A stretch of DNA of 64,000 bases from Alteromonadaceae bacterium (GCA_013373625.1 JABXHM010000023.1:110042-174041); one strand, 5' to 3'; shown: positions 52,684 through 62,129, counted from the stretch's first letter. The notes: a model not told the origin generated them from the letters alone. Made by a program: numbers and translations.

Positions 52684-54000
52684 ATGAACAATCCATTGCT
52701 AGACAAGCTTCCGGTTGGAATCTGTTTAGTTAACCAGGCGTACGAAATCACCTATTTAAATGCATTCTTTCTCGACCGCATGCCGACAACATCCCGTGAT
52801 TCGGCAGTAGGCAAACCGTTGGCTGATGTTTTCCCTGAGCAAATAAAATTTTTAAAAAGGCGGTTAAAATCGGTGTTTGTATTAAAGCACCCCAGTTTTA
52901 GTTATTGGGAGCAACGCCCGCATATATTCCCGTTTAAGAGCAGTCGGCCGATTACGGGAGAAGAAACACAAATGGTACAGAATATGGAAATAGTGCCGCA
53001 CAGCGATCAGGACACCGGTGAGCTCTTTGGTTGTATATTAATCCAGGATGTCACTGCCCAGGCCAGCTATTTTAAAGCACAGACTGCGTTAGCCGATGAA
53101 CTTAAAGCTGAACATGAAGCGCAACGAAAGCTCATCCGTAAACTCGACAGCGCGCAAGCACAACTTATACAGGCCGAAAAGCTAGCATCTACTGGCCAGC
53201 TCGCCGCCGGTATCGCCCACGAAATCAACAATCCGATGGGATTTATCACAGCTAACTTAAATACACTGGAACAATATAGTCGTAATTTGCTGGAGGTGTG
53301 TCATGACTGTGAAACGCTCGTGTCTCAACAGGCACCGGATAGTATAGGCGATTTAGAGGCACTGTTTGGCGCCCGCCATTTTGAGTTGGTTGAAGAAGAT
53401 ATTGGACCGCTCATACAAGAGTCTAAAGAAGGCCTGGAGCGCGTTAAGGAGATTGTTTCGACATTAAGAACGTTTGCCGAAGAACCCCAACATGCATGGG
53501 GCTACTTAAATTTAAATGAAACCGCAGAGCAACTTATTCAATTAATTTCCACTCAGTATAAGTCTCCCCAGTTCAAAACCACCTGCTCACCGAATAATTT
53601 GAAATGGTACTGTGAATCGGCCAGTATCAAACAAGCACTCACTAATCTGGTAGTCAATGCCGCACAGTCGATCGCGGATAAAGGTCTGGTGCTGATCGAT
53701 ATCAGGCAAACTGATGGCGAGCTACTGATCAAAATCGTCGATACCGGTTGTGGTATCAGCGACGCTGATTTACCCCGTATTTTTGAACCTTTCTTCACCA
53801 CTCGTCCCGAGGGTAAAGGCCAGGGGCTCGGCCTGTCAGTGGTTTACAGTGTGATTGAACGCCACAAGGGAAAGTTGCGGGTGAACAGTCGCCCTGGCAA
53901 AGGAACGGTAATAGAAATAAGTCTTCCCAGGATTCAGGAGGACGATACGCAACAAAAAGCCGAAGGCACTGCATCCAATGCACAACCTGAATCGTTTTAA
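52684..54000 (+). CDS. Soluble PAS-domain histidine kinase
   Basis: A 438-residue kinase with no membrane helix, hence cytoplasmic. The N-terminal PAS domain (about 1-125, LPVGICLVNQAYEITYLNAF) may sense a small ligand or redox state; a coiled coil (about 135-170) leads to the phosphoacceptor His179 in GQLAAGIAHEINNP. The ATPase domain shows NLVVNAAQSI, DTGCGI and GQGLGLSVV boxes. It should phosphorylate the CheY-like receiver encoded two genes upstream. The kinase core is very like that of the membrane kinase at 9.2 kb, which suggests a related family. The sigma factor gene follows after 31 nt, so all may share one transcript. Confidence 0.92.
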   Translation: MNNPLLDKLPVGICLVNQAYEITYLNAFFLDRMPTTSRDSAVGKPLADVFPEQIKFLKRRLKSVFVLKHPSFSYWEQRPHIFPFKSSRPITGEETQMVQNMEIVPHSDQDTGELFGCILIQDVTAQASYFKAQTALADELKAEHEAQRKLIRKLDSAQAQLIQAEKLASTGQLAAGIAHEINNPMGFITANLNTLEQYSRNLLEVCHDCETLVSQQAPDSIGDLEALFGARHFELVEEDIGPLIQESKEGLERVKEIVSTLRTFAEEPQHAWGYLNLNETAEQLIQLISTQYKSPQFKTTCSPNNLKWYCESASIKQALTNLVVNAAQSIADKGLVLIDIRQTDGELLIKIVDTGCGISDADLPRIFEPFFTTRPEGKGQGLGLSVVYSVIERHKGKLRVNSRPGKGTVIEISLPRIQEDDTQQKAEGTASNAQPESF

Positions 54001-54031
54001 CTACAATCATTACTAATTGATTGAGGATATG

Positions 54032-54568
54032 ATGGAACAAGAAACCTTGTTACCGCTATTGTGCGCTACTGCGCAGGGCAGCAAAAAAGACTTTGCTGAA
54101 CTGTATAAGGTTACCAGCCCGCAAGTGTACGCCGTGGTGTTAAAAATGTTGCAAAATCAAGCGCTGGCTGAAGAAGCCACACAGGAAGCCTATATAAGAA
54201 TCTGGCACAACGCAGGCAGTTATCAGCGTGGAAAAGGCACTGTACTGACCTGGCTTATCAGCATTGCGCGCTATCGGGCACTGGATTTAATACGCCATAA
54301 TAAAGTCCGTAAAGAGTCGTCGTTAAACGACGACAATCCCGACCACGTTGGCGATTACGACAATACACCCGGCGCTGAACTTGATCACCCCAAACTTGAT
54401 GAATGTATGGAAGAGCTCGACAACCAGCAGCGTCAGGCTATTCATCTGGCTTACTTCAACGGGCTTTCGCATCAGGAAGTGGTCACCCACCTTGCCTCTC
54501 CACTGGGTACCATTAAAAGCTGGATTAGACGCGGCCTGCAGAGCCTGCAAAGGTGTTTATCAGTATGA
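54032..54568 (+). CDS. ECF-type sigma factor
   Basis: A 178-residue alternative sigma factor of the extracytoplasmic-function type. Region 2 is at about 15-85 (EEATQEAYIRIWHNAGSYQR and TWLISIARYRALDLIRHNKV) and region 4 at about 115-170 (LDNQQRQAIHLAYFNGLSHQ, then SPLGTIKSWIRRGLQSL). This looks like the SigK/RskA pairing group, because the next gene is an RskA-type anti-sigma. I start at the ATG at 54032, 5 nt after a GAGG site; a TTG at 54017 is also in frame. The stop overlaps the anti-sigma start by 4 bases. Targets are unknown, but the DUF4331 operon downstream is an obvious candidate. Confidence 0.92.
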   Translation: MEQETLLPLLCATAQGSKKDFAELYKVTSPQVYAVVLKMLQNQALAEEATQEAYIRIWHNAGSYQRGKGTVLTWLISIARYRALDLIRHNKVRKESSLNDDNPDHVGDYDNTPGAELDHPKLDECMEELDNQQRQAIHLAYFNGLSHQEVVTHLASPLGTIKSWIRRGLQSLQRCLSV

Positions 54569-55269
54569 ATTACCGAACAGAAAGTTTACGCAACGCACTG
54601 GCTGCTGAATATGTCCTGGGAACCTTGCGCGGTGGTGCCCGTCGACGCTACCAAAAACTGATGATGGAAAGCCAGCTCATTACCGAAACAACCTGGTTAT
54701 GGGAGCAGTACTTAAACGGACTCGGACAACAAATCCCATCGGTTGAACCGCCTGAACGGGTATGGCAAGCCATTGAGCAAAAACTGGGCTTAAATTCTGA
54801 CCAACCTGACAATGTCGTGGATTTTACTGCGGCACCTGCGAAGCGCCCGGTGGTTTGGCAAACTATCGCGGGCCTTGCCACCGCAGCAGCAATAGTGATT
54901 GCTGTGGTGATGATGTCAGGCACGCCGCCTGAAGTGGCACCAGTGACCGATATTGCAGTGGTGGCCGATGACGACGCCAAGCCTTTATGGCTGATTGAAA
55001 TCAGTGAATCTTCACTGGCCGTTCGCTCAACGGCGAACTTGACCGCGCTGACTGACAGGGACTTTGAATTATGGATGGTCCCCGCGGATGGCAGTGCGCC
55101 GGTTTCATTGGGCTTGTTACCAGAAGGAGGCCAACTAGCGCTCAGTCGACCTGATTGGTTTACCCTTAGCGATATTGCTGCGCTGGCAGTAAGTCTCGAA
55201 CCAAACGGCGGTTCACCAAATGGTTCACCCACGGAAATACTTTACATTGCACCAATAAGTGCGGTGTAG
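54565..55269 (+). CDS. RskA-type anti-sigma factor
   Basis: The protein of 234 residues has a cytoplasmic N-terminal part (about 1-90) with the LAAEYVLGTLRGGARRRYQK segment that binds the sigma factor, one membrane helix (about 107-126, IAGLATAAAIVIAVVMM) and a periplasmic C-terminal beta domain (about 140-230; WLIEISESSLAVRS) of the RskA type. It should hold the neighbouring sigma factor inactive until a signal in the envelope triggers its release. The ATG overlaps the sigma stop by 4 bases, the usual coupling of such pairs. I start at 54565; a GTG at 54553 would add four residues. A hairpin follows its stop. Confidence 0.9.
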   Translation: MNYRTESLRNALAAEYVLGTLRGGARRRYQKLMMESQLITETTWLWEQYLNGLGQQIPSVEPPERVWQAIEQKLGLNSDQPDNVVDFTAAPAKRPVVWQTIAGLATAAAIVIAVVMMSGTPPEVAPVTDIAVVADDDAKPLWLIEISESSLAVRSTANLTALTDRDFELWMVPADGSAPVSLGLLPEGGQLALSRPDWFTLSDIAALAVSLEPNGGSPNGSPTEILYIAPISAV

Positions 55270-55287
55270 GTAAGTTAATACCTAAAG

Positions 55288-55309
55288 GGGGCCTGCAATC
55301 GCAGGCCCC
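55288..55309 (+). terminator. Hairpin after the sigma/anti-sigma genes
   Basis: A 9-bp GC-rich stem, GGGGCCTGC with GCAGGCCCC and loop AATC, lies 18 nt after the anti-sigma stop. No T run follows directly, so termination may be partial or the hairpin may be a transcript end. Confidence 0.55.
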
Positions 55310-55384
55310 GTCTGCTTTAAAGCGCCAATCTTTTTGATCAAATACAATTTAAAACCAACATTTATTTATTTTTTTAAATTTATT

Positions 55385-55412
55385 TGCATCCACCTCATTA
55401 CCCTGCGCGTTT
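55385..55412 (+). promoter_or_regulatory. Candidate ECF-type promoter of the DUF4331 operon
   Basis: TGCATCCA at 55385-55392 and CGTTT at 55408-55412 are separated by 15 bases, the layout of SigK-like ECF promoters (CATCC-like -35, CGT-like -10). It lies 36 nt upstream of the DUF4331 start. This is a by-eye match and needs comparison with the promoter of the sigma operon itself. Confidence 0.35.
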
Positions 55413-55448
55413 GGTTTATTAACAACTCAACGACAAACAGGTAATAAC

Positions 55449-57026
55449 ATGAAAAGACTTATACTCTCTACAGTGATCGGCGCAATTCTGGCAGCACCTG
55501 CTGTGAATGCCTCAAGCCACCGGGAAGCGCCAAACATTGCGCGTGCACCGGCTCTGGACAGTACCGACTTTTATGCCTTTAACAGCTACGAAAGTGGTCG
55601 CGAGGGTTACGTTACGCTGATAGCCAACTATATTCCCCTACAAGATGCTTACGGCGGTCCTAACTACTTTGCCATGGACCCCGACGCTGAATATGCCATT
55701 CATATCGACAATGATGGCGACGCAATGGAAGACATAAGCTTTACCCTTAACTTTAACTCGATGTTAGCGGCCAACAACCAGGGCGTTGCATTAACTATTG
55801 GACCTGCCGGCGACCAGCGTTCTGTTAAGGTGCCCTTAAAAAACATTGGTCCGGTAAGTGCTGAAGAGAACAGTGCCGTCAATTTTTCAGAGAGTTACTC
55901 TTTGATGCTGGTAGAAGGAGACATGCGCAGTGGCACTCGAACGGCGTTAACCCCCATGGGTAGCTCTGACTTTGCAAAGCCACTTGATTATATTGGCAAC
56001 AAAACCTTCACCAGCGCAGCACAGTACCAACGCTATGCCGATCAGTTTGTCTACGATGTAATGTTGCCAAACTGTGATATGCCTGCACGTGTATTCGTAG
56101 GGCAGCGAAAGGACCCCTTCGTGGTTAATTTAGGTAAAACCTTTGACCTGGTTAACTACGTACCGGTGGAAGGCGACAGTGCTCCGGGTGCTGGTGATGG
56201 CGCTGGTTTCCCGGGAGGAATTACGCAAGACAACAACAATGACGATTTGGCCGATAAAAACGTGACCAGTATAGCAATGGAAGTCCCGACAGCCTGTATT
56301 ACCGGAGATGGTAACGGCACAATAGGCGCATGGACAACAGCCAGCCTGCCCCAGGCGCGTATTTTAAACCCAAATGCCACATTCGCGAAACCTGATGTGC
56401 AGGGCGGTGCCATGACCCAGGTGTCGCGCCTCGGTAACCCGCTGGTGAACGAACTGGTTATTGGGATCGGTGATAAAGATAAGTTCTCAACATCACATCC
56501 ATCGGAAGATGGACAATTTGCCGATTATGTAACGCACCCGGCTTTGCCTGAATTGCTCAATATTTTGTTCCGCGATGCGGTCAATTCTACCCTGGGCGCA
56601 AATATAGAAACCCTGGCACCGACCAACTTTCCTCGTATGGATTTAGTGACCGCGTTTTTGACCGGCTTTGAAGGCGTTAACCAGCTCGCTACAGTCACGC
56701 CGTCAGAAATGCTGCGCTTAAACACAGGTATTGCAGCTACACCGGCCGCAGAACAATCGTGGGCAGGTGTTGCCGGTGACGAATTAGCTGGATTCCCTAA
56801 TGGTCGTCGTCCTGGTGATGATGTTGTCGATATTGCGCTGCGCGTAGTGATGGGCCGTTTGTGTTACCCCATACCTGTTAATGGGGTTGATACCAATTTA
56901 GGTCTGTGTGAAGAAAGTGATGCCAGTGTCGGAAACGTTCCTTTTACTGATGGCGCACCGCTTGACGCATCCATGATGGATAGCAGCTTCCCGTATCTTG
57001 CCACACCACTGCCAGGCTCAGAGTAA
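55449..57026 (+). CDS. Secreted DUF4331 protein
   Basis: A 525-residue protein with a signal peptide (about 1-21, ending VNASSHREAP). The mature part is a DUF4331 domain: SSHREAPNIARAPALDSTDF starts it, followed by YAFNSYESGREGYVTLIANY and later NMPARVFVGQRKDPF-like segments. DUF4331 proteins are secreted or periplasmic, rich in beta strand, with conserved acidic residues that may bind metal or calcium; their function is unknown. The gene leads a three-gene operon with a lipoprotein (11 nt gap) and a TPR protein. The position beside an ECF sigma and anti-sigma pair suggests that the products respond to envelope or photo-oxidative stress, which is inference. Confidence 0.88.
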   Translation: MKRLILSTVIGAILAAPAVNASSHREAPNIARAPALDSTDFYAFNSYESGREGYVTLIANYIPLQDAYGGPNYFAMDPDAEYAIHIDNDGDAMEDISFTLNFNSMLAANNQGVALTIGPAGDQRSVKVPLKNIGPVSAEENSAVNFSESYSLMLVEGDMRSGTRTALTPMGSSDFAKPLDYIGNKTFTSAAQYQRYADQFVYDVMLPNCDMPARVFVGQRKDPFVVNLGKTFDLVNYVPVEGDSAPGAGDGAGFPGGITQDNNNDDLADKNVTSIAMEVPTACITGDGNGTIGAWTTASLPQARILNPNATFAKPDVQGGAMTQVSRLGNPLVNELVIGIGDKDKFSTSHPSEDGQFADYVTHPALPELLNILFRDAVNSTLGANIETLAPTNFPRMDLVTAFLTGFEGVNQLATVTPSEMLRLNTGIAATPAAEQSWAGVAGDELAGFPNGRRPGDDVVDIALRVVMGRLCYPIPVNGVDTNLGLCEESDASVGNVPFTDGAPLDASMMDSSFPYLATPLPGSE

Positions 57027-57037
57027 GGAGATATTAC

Positions 57038-57532
57038 ATGCGTAACATATTCACATTCTGTGCCGCCAATCTGGTGTTAACCGGCTGTCTGGACAGTGAT
57101 AACAAAGCAGCCTATGAAAGCGTAAACAGGGCACCGGTAGCCAATGATCTGATGCTCACCACACAAACCGAGACGCCGGTTATGGAGAGCCTGAGCGCCA
57201 CTGACGCCGATGGTGATAGTCTGACTTTTGCGCTCTCAACAGAGCCTGAACTCGGCACGGTAACGGTTAATGCTAATGGCGAATTTACCTATACGCCCTA
57301 TGCCGAGATCACTGGTCCAGACAACTTTACATTTACGGTTTCTGATGGCCAGGCATTCGCCGTAACGGGCAGTGTCACCATCACAATAGAAGCTTTGGAA
57401 GTGTCAACCACGGTAGCAGTTCGTGAAGCATTTAATCAGGAAAGCGCCGATGAACCGATTAAGGTAAATGGCCGGATTTACATACAGGACTCTACCAACC
57501 CTGATGAGTTCAATGACTTACTGGTAGATTAA
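57038..57532 (+). CDS. Small cadherin-like lipoprotein
   Basis: A 164-residue protein with a short lipobox signal (Cys17 in VLTGCLD). One cadherin-like or Ig-like beta-sandwich follows (about 30-115): the calcium-binding SATDADGDSLTFALSTEPEL, then GTVTVNANGEFTYTP and FTFTVSDGQAFAVTGSVTIT. Such repeats, usually in long chains in adhesins, occur here only once. The last 45 residues have no match. It lies 11 nt after DUF4331 and 42 nt before the TPR gene, so it is part of that operon. It may anchor or chaperone the DUF4331 protein at the membrane. Confidence 0.8.
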   Translation: MRNIFTFCAANLVLTGCLDSDNKAAYESVNRAPVANDLMLTTQTETPVMESLSATDADGDSLTFALSTEPELGTVTVNANGEFTYTPYAEITGPDNFTFTVSDGQAFAVTGSVTITIEALEVSTTVAVREAFNQESADEPIKVNGRIYIQDSTNPDEFNDLLVD

Positions 57533-57574
57533 AAACACACAGCCAGGGATGGCGTTACATAAGGAGTGACGATA

Positions 57575-58624
57575 ATGAAGCGTGCCTTCCAGATAAAACT
57601 GACACTGACCGGATTGCTCACCGCAGCTTTAATCACACTGATTGGCGCGGTGCTTATATTAATCAAACCGGCACAAGCCCATAGTGGCCATTTCAATGAT
57701 GAAACTATTAATGCGGCCAACATGCCAATTGGAAAAATGGAATACTGGATAAACGAAAGCACACGTCCGGAATTTGATGAGCGCGTGTTACCGCCGATTA
57801 TGCTCAAGCTCGCGGACGTTGCCGAAAACGGCAGCTTAACACCTCGACAGCGCCTGGCTTATGCCAGGCTGCTTCAGCATGAACATGACTTCGATGGGGC
57901 CAATCAACAGTTAGATGTGCTGTTAAACCAACCTGTGGTCTCTGCCAATGCATTGCTTCTCAAAGCCAATATAGCATTAAACCAGGGCCTGCCTGAACTT
58001 GCCGTAAAGCAGTGTTTAAAACTGTTTGGTAAAGTGTCATCACTGGTCATCGGTACCTGCGTACTGGAAGCTAAAATGCAGGTTGACCCTCAAGCCCGTT
58101 ATTATGAGCAACTGCTTAAAATAACCCAACAATTCACAACCGACTCCACGGCTGTGAACATCTGGGTTGCTGAGGTGCTGGCCGATATGGCGCTGTACAA
58201 TAACCAGCCCCGTCAGGCCATTACTCACCTTGAAGTCCACCCCTTTGGCGACTGGCCGGTGAGCACCTGGGTAGCATGGTCGAAAGCCAAACTGGCGGTG
58301 AACCAAGGCCAGGATATACTGAATGAGTTATCACCCTTTGTTGCGTTTAATCCCATACCAAACGATAGCATGTTGCTTTATCTGGCCCTTGCGGAACAGC
58401 AGTCCGGCGATAGCCAGCACTGGCAACACAAAATGGCCCAACGCGTTAAAAAGCGTGAGCAGCATAAGGAAACCACCCATGCAGCCGAAATGGCACAGTA
58501 TTATTTGCACCTTGCTGAACGACCTCAACAAGCACTGCGGTGGGCCAGAATTAACTGGCAGCAAGCCCGATCACTGAACGATAAATTACTGCTGGCGCAA
58601 ATTGAAAACCTGTCAGCATCTTAG
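57575..58624 (+). CDS. Exported TPR-repeat protein
   Basis: A 349-residue protein with a long N-terminal hydrophobic segment (about 10-33) that is a signal anchor or signal peptide ending in QAHSGHF. The rest (about 75-340) is a run of helical TPR-like repeats (for example LTPRQRLAYARLLQHEHDFD, GANQQLDVLLNQPV and QALRWARINWQQARSLND). The repeats should form a protein-binding scaffold in the periplasm. The start at 57575 follows a GGAG site by 8 nt. It completes the operon of DUF4331 and lipoprotein and ends 14 nt before the convergent MBL gene. Function is unknown; the Ala/His-rich HSGHFND after the signal may matter for metal. Confidence 0.8.
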   Translation: MKRAFQIKLTLTGLLTAALITLIGAVLILIKPAQAHSGHFNDETINAANMPIGKMEYWINESTRPEFDERVLPPIMLKLADVAENGSLTPRQRLAYARLLQHEHDFDGANQQLDVLLNQPVVSANALLLKANIALNQGLPELAVKQCLKLFGKVSSLVIGTCVLEAKMQVDPQARYYEQLLKITQQFTTDSTAVNIWVAEVLADMALYNNQPRQAITHLEVHPFGDWPVSTWVAWSKAKLAVNQGQDILNELSPFVAFNPIPNDSMLLYLALAEQQSGDSQHWQHKMAQRVKKREQHKETTHAAEMAQYYLHLAERPQQALRWARINWQQARSLNDKLLLAQIENLSAS

Positions 58625-58637
58625 CCAGGCTTTATGG

Positions 58638-59651
58638 TTAAGCGATGGTCTGATAACGATAACTACCATCGGTATTTTTTTGTCGCGAAAGCGTACCGTT
58701 GTAATGCAGATAATTCAGATGCGCTAACCCTTCAGCCAACGCAAAAAAGAGCAACTGCCCAGTGAGCTTACGCTCGTATAACTGTGGCATGCATGCCAGC
58801 AAAGAAACCGGCGACTGGCAAAATTGCTCAAGCCGGACCAACATAGTGTTGTGATGTTCCCGCAGCTCGTTACAGCGAAAGTTAAGCCCCACATATGGCA
58901 CGTTGTGTGATGGCAGTACCAATGTGTCATCAGGGAGCTTAGCCAGCGTATCAAGACTGGCAAAATAGTCGGCCAAGGGGTTGGCTTCAGGCTCCCTGCT
59001 ATATACGCCAATGTTAGGTGAAATATAGGGTAGAACCTGATCGCCGCCGATAAGAAGCTTACCCTCTGCACAATACAAACAGACATGCTCAGGAGAGTGT
59101 CCACCAAAAGTCAGTACTTGCCAGTCACGCCCTCCTATTGATAGTACATTGCCCTTTACCAGTCGACGGTAAGCCAGCGGCAAGGGGGCTACCGCCTGGG
59201 TATAACTGGTTCGATCATTTACATACTGCTGCGCATGATCAGCCGTCAGGCCGGCCTGAATAAAATAATTCATTTCTACAGACGTATCCGCACCGGTGGT
59301 CGGTGCAAACGTCGTGCTGGCGGCATAATACTCCAGTGCACTCATCCACAACGGCACGTTATATTCAGAACATAACCAGCCGGCTAATCCACAATGGTCA
59401 GGGTGCATATGCGTTGCGATGACGCCTATCACCGGTTTTTGCAGTGTCGCCAGACATTGCCGCCACACCGATTTACTCTGTGAGCTTTGCACCCCGGTGT
59501 CCAGCAGGTACAGCCCTTGCTCATCTTCCAGTATATAAAGGTTTATATGGTCCAGAGCAAAAGGCAAAGGCATGCGCAGCCAATAAATGCCACTGGCCAC
59601 TTCACAAAGTTCACCTGAAGGTGGAACAGAATGGGTACTTGGCGTTATCAT
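58638..59651 (-). CDS. MBL-fold metallohydrolase
   Basis: A 337-residue enzyme of the metallo-beta-lactamase superfamily, similar to the glyoxalase II-like group. Metal motifs are HMHPDH (about 101-106), GHSPEH (about 203-208), GGDQVL and SHNVPY. The C-terminal helices after about 250 resemble those of proteins named as MBL-fold hydrolases beside DNA repair or PolB genes. I start at the ATG at 59651, with a GAAGG site 5 nt upstream; this avoids a 70-base overlap with the divergent polB. The substrate is unknown; a thioester or lactone is possible. Confidence 0.85.
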   Translation of the reverse strand: MITPSTHSVPPSGELCEVASGIYWLRMPLPFALDHINLYILEDEQGLYLLDTGVQSSQSKSVWRQCLATLQKPVIGVIATHMHPDHCGLAGWLCSEYNVPLWMSALEYYAASTTFAPTTGADTSVEMNYFIQAGLTADHAQQYVNDRTSYTQAVAPLPLAYRRLVKGNVLSIGGRDWQVLTFGGHSPEHVCLYCAEGKLLIGGDQVLPYISPNIGVYSREPEANPLADYFASLDTLAKLPDDTLVLPSHNVPYVGLNFRCNELREHHNTMLVRLEQFCQSPVSLLACMPQLYERKLTGQLLFFALAEGLAHLNYLHYNGTLSRQKNTDGSYRYQTIA

Positions 59652-59747
59652 TAAACCTTCTTTTCGTATCAGTAGAGCGTGCACTATACCATTACTGCGT
59701 CGCTGCATCTGCCACCCTGTATTATTTAATATGGTCGCCGTGAAATA

Positions 59748-62129
59748 ATGACAAACACTGTATCCGGACACGGCATGGTACTCACCGCCAGGGTTATTCC
59801 TTGTGGTACCGGCCAGCAAATAGAGGTGTGGTTAGCCAGCGATAACGGGCCGCAACGCCTCATTACGCCACTGGAACCAGCAACCTGCTTTGTTAGCCAG
59901 AAAATGACAGGTGCGCTGATAGATCTGTGCAAAGCTCAGCGAGTTACTGCATCAGTAACACCGTTAGCGCTCACCACCTTTAAACACCAACCGGTTAGCG
60001 TGGTAAAGCTCGAGCAAGACAAACACCTGTATGTACTCAGAAGGTTATGTGCCGAACACGGTATCACGCTTTATGAAGCCGATATAAAAACCACTGAACG
60101 CTTTTTTATGGAGCGCTTCATTACCAGTGGTGTCAATTATTTAGGGCGACTCAGTAACGATGGCCAGGTCATTAAAGAAGCACGCTTGAAGCCCGTTGAA
60201 TTTCGAACTGAATTACTTAGCTTCTCTGTTGATATTGAGTGCAGTGAAAAAGGCGAGCTATTTTCTATTGGTATCGCTTCTACAGCACTTAACATTGTTC
60301 TGATGATTGGAGCCGATAAGACTTCAGCACCTATACCTGATGCAGATCAGGCCGCACCACCGTTATTTACTATTCAATGGTGTCACGATGAAATATCACT
60401 TTTAAAGGCGTTCATAGCGTTAGTTCAGTATCACGACCCAGATATTTTGATTGGCTGGAATGTGAAGCAATTTGATCTACCGGTACTTGACGATGCTGCC
60501 AGGCGATGCGGCATTAAGCTCAATCTCGGCCGTCAGCAATCGGCTATAGATATCAAAACCTTTGATGATAACCGGGCCATTGTTGATGTACCTGGACGAG
60601 TCGTTATAGATGGTATTGAAGGACTCAAAACCATGACGTTTCAGTTTGACTCATTTGCTTTGGATAACGTGGCCAGCCGCCTGCTGGGTAAAAAAAAGCT
60701 TATTGACGAACCTGATAAACTGGCGGCAATAAAGCACTTATTTCAACACGACAAAGCCAGACTGGCTGCTTATAATTTTCAGGATTGCGTGTTGGTCAAT
60801 GACATTGCCGAGCACGTTAAACTCACCGATTTTCTTATTTTGCGCAGCGAACTAACCGGCTTGCGGCTAGGTCGACCGGGCGGCTCTGTGGCGTCGTTCG
60901 TCAACCTGTACCTGCCCAGACTGCACCGCGCAGGCTATATCTCACCTAACAGACCTGACGATGGTGGACTGGCGAGCCCTGGTGGCTACGTAATGAGTTC
61001 AAAGCCTGGTCTATATCGCAACGTGCTTGTACTTGACTTTAAAAGTCTGTACCCGTCGATCATTCGCACATTCAAAATTGATCCCCTTGGTTTAGTAGAG
61101 GGATTAAAGAAACCTGAAGACGCCATCCCTGGTTTTAAAGGTGCTTTTTTTGATCGTTCCAAGCACTTTTTACCCGATATTATCACCAGCCTCTGGCGGC
61201 AACGTGACGAAGCAAAACAACAACAGGATCAACCTCGTTCTCAGGCAATCAAGATCCTTATGAATTCATTTTACGGCGTGTTGGGTAGCGGCGGTTGCCC
61301 GTTTTACGATACCCGGCTGGCAAGTTCGATTACCATGCGCGGTCATGAAATTATGCAGGTCACAGCCGAATGGATAAGACAAACGGGGTACGATGTTATA
61401 TACGGCGACACTGATTCGACATTTGTGCACATCAGCGAGGACATTGGCGCCGATAGCATCCAGCATATTGGTCGGCGACTGGAGCACGACATCAACCAGC
61501 GTTGGCAGCAAAAAATCAAACATGACTTTGGTGTGAAATGCGATCTTGAGATTGAATTTGAAACACACTATGAGCGATTCTTTATGCCAACTATTCGTGG
61601 TTCCGATGCGGGAAGTAAAAAACGCTATGCTGGTTTAATTCGCCAAGGTGACAGCACTGAGCTTGTGTTTAAAGGGCTGGAAAATGTGCGCTCAGACTGG
61701 ACCACTCTGGCCAAGGATTTTCAGCGAGAACTGTATGAACGAGTATTCAGCGATGCACCTGTAAAAGATTACGTAACCCAGGTTATCAGCGATGTAAGAG
61801 CTGGCCTTTACGATAATCAACTGATCTACACAAAACAATTACGCAAACCATTGCGGGAATATACTAAAACCGCCCCACCCCACGTTAAGGCTGCGCGACA
61901 CGCCGACGAGCAAAACACAAAGTCAGGTAAAACACTGCAATATCAAAAGCGCACAAGTATTCAATATGTTATGACAACCATAGGACCTCAGGTACCTGAA
62001 TATCGCAGTCACCCTTTAGATTACGATCACTATATTGAAAAACAGATCCGGCCTATTGCTGACAGTATCATGCCGGCCATCGGCAATGATTTTGACATGC
62101 TTGTTAGCCAGCAATTAGGATTATTTTAA
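59748..62129 (+). CDS. polB: DNA polymerase II
   Basis: A family-B DNA polymerase of 793 residues (E. coli Pol II 783), which takes part in translesion synthesis and replication restart. The exonuclease domain carries SVDIECSEKG and the IGWNVKQFDLP strand, and the polymerase domain has motif A DFKSLYPSIIRTFK, motif B NSFYGVLGSGGCPFYDTRLA and motif C YGDTDSTF. The start at 59748 gives MTNTVSGHGMVLTARVIPCG. It is divergent from the MBL gene. In E. coli it is SOS-induced; the sequence CTGTATTATTTAATATGG at 59717 resembles only a LexA half-site. Confidence 0.95.
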   Translation: MTNTVSGHGMVLTARVIPCGTGQQIEVWLASDNGPQRLITPLEPATCFVSQKMTGALIDLCKAQRVTASVTPLALTTFKHQPVSVVKLEQDKHLYVLRRLCAEHGITLYEADIKTTERFFMERFITSGVNYLGRLSNDGQVIKEARLKPVEFRTELLSFSVDIECSEKGELFSIGIASTALNIVLMIGADKTSAPIPDADQAAPPLFTIQWCHDEISLLKAFIALVQYHDPDILIGWNVKQFDLPVLDDAARRCGIKLNLGRQQSAIDIKTFDDNRAIVDVPGRVVIDGIEGLKTMTFQFDSFALDNVASRLLGKKKLIDEPDKLAAIKHLFQHDKARLAAYNFQDCVLVNDIAEHVKLTDFLILRSELTGLRLGRPGGSVASFVNLYLPRLHRAGYISPNRPDDGGLASPGGYVMSSKPGLYRNVLVLDFKSLYPSIIRTFKIDPLGLVEGLKKPEDAIPGFKGAFFDRSKHFLPDIITSLWRQRDEAKQQQDQPRSQAIKILMNSFYGVLGSGGCPFYDTRLASSITMRGHEIMQVTAEWIRQTGYDVIYGDTDSTFVHISEDIGADSIQHIGRRLEHDINQRWQQKIKHDFGVKCDLEIEFETHYERFFMPTIRGSDAGSKKRYAGLIRQGDSTELVFKGLENVRSDWTTLAKDFQRELYERVFSDAPVKDYVTQVISDVRAGLYDNQLIYTKQLRKPLREYTKTAPPHVKAARHADEQNTKSGKTLQYQKRTSIQYVMTTIGPQVPEYRSHPLDYDHYIEKQIRPIADSIMPAIGNDFDMLVSQQLGLF

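Noticed and set aside
54648..55232. 194-codon minus-strand frame
   Set aside because: It lies opposite the anti-sigma gene, whose protein has clear domains; the antisense translation is Ser/Thr-rich low-complexity sequence.
59717..59734. Possible LexA box upstream of polB
   Set aside because: Only the left half (CTGTAT) matches; the right half lacks the CAG needed for a good dyad.
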